Shown: piece by piece, positions 60,978 to 64,000 of the stretch
Layout of the letters: every line of letters starts with the position of its first letter
How positions within the stretch are numbered: position 1 is the stretch's first letter
From: Agelaius tricolor
Taxonomy: Eukaryota > Chordata > Aves > Passeriformes > Icteridae
Direction of reading: 5' to 3'
Assembly: GCA_023055355.1 (NCBI GenBank)
Contig: JALJCS010000006.1
Coordinates: forward strand, 32,804,501 to 32,868,500
DNA length: 64,000 nucleotides
Notes under the pieces: generated by a model
What the model was told of the DNA's origin: nothing
What the model saw: only the letters and a program-made list of their open reading frames with translations
Database searches by the model: none
Translations under genes and position numbers: made by a program

Positions 60978-63900
60978 AAAGAATGGTAATGAACAAGAAA
61001 ACTTCAAGCCCACCTAAAAACTGTCGGCACGCCTGCTGCTTTCACTAGCTCTTCACCCGCAGTTGGGCTGCGCCAAGCATTTGTCTTTTAAAAAATACAA
61101 ATGCTCTTGATTTAGTGTTTTTAATAAATAGGGAAAGGTGAAAACAGCGCAGCCGCAGGTGAAGCAGGATGGTGAGCCAGCTGTGTTGATGCTAGCAGCC
61201 CTGTAAGCTTCTGTGGTGCAGTAGAGGCATAGCGAGCAACACCTGAGAGTCACAGCAATTTTTTGCACTGCCAGTCATTAATGCAGGAAAATCCATGTAG
61301 TATATAATAATTCGGAAAAGTTCTGTTCCCCAACCTGGTTGCGTTGTTCTAGCAATGAAAGCTAAGAGCCTCAGGCTTCATGGGCTATAAATGAGAAATA
61401 AATCAGTGTAATGGTTCTGACCAGTTGGAAAAATGCCATTTTTAATTCCCAGGGAAAGACCTGCTCTCTGCAGGCATTCCTTTAAACTTTCACGGACTGA
61501 TCCCAAGCTGGCAGACGGCATCGTAGCTTCACTGACTTTAATGGCACTTAACACCCGCTTACCACGGGTAAGGAATTGTTCTTTAGGACGCTAAATAATT
61601 TTTAGAAGGCACGCAGTGGCTAAAAAATGCTGCAAGAATGCCAAGTCCCACACTTGGGATAAAATACAGTCCTGCAGAGAGGGTCTGGAAAAGAGCCTTA
61701 TGCTACAATTAAGGTTTTTGTTTGGACTCTGAGCCTGCCCCTCAGCACAACTGATTTGCATCCCCGAGTGGTCCCAGTGATTGATGGGAAAATCAGACAG
61801 AGATGATGCCAGTTAATTATGCTGCCTTGCTGTATATTGGGACCTGATTTTGCTCTCAAATCTGTCAGAGGCAAAACCTCCTGCTGCTCACCCACGGAGC
61901 AAGCTCCAAGCTGGTGAAAAATGTTCAAACATTTTGAGCTACATGTTCAAGAACAAAATTCACATTATTCCCAGCAAATCCTCTAGCCCCGAACACACTT
62001 TGTTCTGAAGCAAAACTCTCTTCCTCAAAGACTGTGTCTTTGGAGAGGTATGAGTTTTTAAAGGGTGAGTCTTCTCCATGCAGAAGGGAGAGTGAAACAA
62101 CTGAAGTGTGAGGAGGCTCTGTAAGGAGCAGGGCCTGTCTGGAAGGGAAAGCAAATTTCTCAGCATCAGTCATTGCCGAATTAGTTCTTATCTTGGTGAC
62201 TAACTTTTTATCAGTATCCTTTTCTTTAACAGCTCGCTTTCCATTTATGCAAATACATTCAAAAGAAGATTTTTAATGTACAGTGTAAATCTTGACTTGA
62301 TTATATAGTCTAAGAACCAAAAAAAATTATGAAAAAATACAAATGTAAAGGATTTTCTATTATATTTTAGACAAACATATACTTTTAAAGTGTTTTAAAT
62401 ACTGAATCTTTAATTTTTTTTAATCTCCAGTTGTAATAGCTAAATGGTTTTGCTTCATCATGGCTCCCAAGAGAACTTTTTTCAAATATGCAGTCGAGAG
62501 AAATGTTCCAGCTGAGTATCCACTATGTGAAAAACCTAAATAAGCATTTCCCCCACATCTGAATTTCATAATTCACCTTCTAAAAGGAAATGCCATTGCA
62601 GGGTTAATTTAAAAAACTTTACCTCTATATGGGTAGCACTTAAATACATTAAAAAATAAAAATCAAAGTTGTTGGTAATATTAGAATACCCAGTTGAGCT
62701 ACACTGCACTAGAATTACGGTTTAGCTTCATTTTATTCAGTCTCCTCAATTAAAATATTTAGCTGTTAAAATGAAAGCCTCTACATTAAAAAGAAAAAAA
62801 AAAGGAAAAAATACAAAAACCTTGCCTAAGTTTTGTTAAATTCAGCAACTTGACAGTTTGACTGATGTGTATTATATATAGCTCAATTATTTCTTTTTTT
62901 AATGCTAACTAGGCAAGCCAACCACACATGTTGGCCTAAATGTGTAATTACAATGAAATGTCTCCTCTCTATACTATTGGCCTTTAGGTATAATCCTTGC
63001 TAGTGATGTGGAAATAAGTAAAGGATGAAAAGCTATTTGCTATTGCTTCTTGTAACTCTGCCGCAGGTTCACAGGCCAAGACAACATGCAGCATATTTAT
63101 ATCAGCTCTATCATTGGGAAAAGGACCAACCATACCAGGCACCTTATATTATTCATCAGATTTGCTTCCACATTAAAATGCTCTTGTTTTCCAGGGGAGT
63201 GATCCTGCAGCCTTTCCTCAAGCTGCTGGTCCAACCAGGCACTGGAGGCTGCCTGAGCAAGGGCTGCGGGAAAAGCCCCAGCCCTCTGTCTCCAGGATAT
63301 CCCTCTGCCATGTGGTCAGTGGCAGCAGCCTCTTCCTAAGCACATCACTCTAAATGCACTTCCTGGGCTCTTTCCATCAAGGAGGAATCCTGCTTTTCAG
63401 CAAGCTACTTCTGGAGACTGCTCCACTTTCCTCTTGCCCTACCAGTCCAGCCTGTTGCCAGGCTCACCAGGCTCTGTGCCCTATCCCACTGCCAGTGAAG
63501 GACAGCTCTGACCACTTCCATCATCCACTCTCAAGAGCACTTGCAGGATGATGAGCCTTGGCCAGTGCCTTGTTCAGGAGGAGGTGTTACCACACCATAG
63601 ACAGCATCTCGTGGGTGTGACCTTGGAAGCAGGTTGGAAATCTCAGCCACGGAGAACTGCAATACTTTGATCAGAAAGAAATGATGCTGCAAACAGCTCT
63701 GGCACCCCCAGCCCCCCTTCCCCAAGTCAATTTATGCAAGCCATATTCATAACGCTGCCTGTGGGAGACAAGTAGTTTGTGTGCTATCATGGTGTGTTTT
63801 ATAAGGACAACAACGATGATGATGATGATTTATGGAGAATTTCATGCTGTTGGGAGTTAATTCCTGCTATGAAGCTAAATGTCTGCTGCCCATATTCTGA

Positions 63901-64000
63901 ATAGTGGAAAGTCAATGGTTCAGTGCCTCAGTGCGTGTGGATTTAGTGTTAATGACTCAGTCCTGTTAACTAACAAGCCAGCTGTAACTGTTGTTAAATG

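Larger units (their letters stand above)
60251..64000 (+). other. CREB5: CREB5 3' untranslated region, end not determined
   Basis: Sequence after the TAA stop. Human CREB5 has a multi-kilobase 3' UTR, so much or all of this may be transcribed, but I cannot place the cleavage site. Visible elements: ATTAAA at 60389-60394 and 60623-60628; AATAAA at 60699, 61123, 61397 and 62655; a Pumilio-type UGUANAUA match (TGTACATA) at 60521-60528; a pyrimidine-rich tract at 60813-60977; and a (GAT)5 run at 63815-63829. Open frames here are short and unrecognised. The distal part could be intergenic. Confidence 0.6.

Overview
This window is vertebrate nuclear DNA, most likely from a bird and probably a songbird. 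Genes are sparse and split by introns with GT..AG borders. The only repeats I recognise are CR1 LINE 3' ends and a solo LTR of a type I remember from passerine genomes. The species assignment rests on recalled repeat families, not on a search.

The one gene I can support is CREB5 (cAMP responsive element binding protein 5, CRE-BPa), on the plus strand. Four coding exons form one continuous reading frame: 52186-52509, 57665-57892, 58835-58943 and 60087-60250 (stop TAA at 60248-60250). Together they encode the C-terminal 274 residues: the histidine-rich segment, the basic region and leucine zipper (bZIP), and the serine-rich tail. From memory the human protein is 508 residues, so about 230 N-terminal residues, including the C2H2 zinc finger, lie upstream of this window.

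Layout: 1-52185 is the 3' part of a very long CREB5 intron, with no coding exon I can recognise. It holds an old CR1 fragment (27400-27650), a roughly 75-bp tandem repeat (24625-24803), a larger frameshifted CR1 3' end (about 40367-41222), a (TG)n microsatellite (43754-43788), an antisense solo LTR (about 44880-45435), and a 39-bp perfect inverted repeat with a 5-nt loop (50207-50289). From 52186 to 60250 are the four exons and three shorter introns (5155, 942 and 1143 bp). From 60251 to the end is the 3' UTR, whose end cannot be fixed here, and possibly intergenic DNA.

I found no new multigene system, CRISPR array, operon or RNA gene. The items most worth a second look are the long hairpin at 50207-50289 with its competing smaller hairpin, an in-frame open extension upstream of the bZIP exon, the alternative open frame across the histidine-rich exon, and several homeodomain-motif-rich intronic stretches that may be enhancers. 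Nearly all other open frames in the intron are short, overlap on both strands and look like chance.
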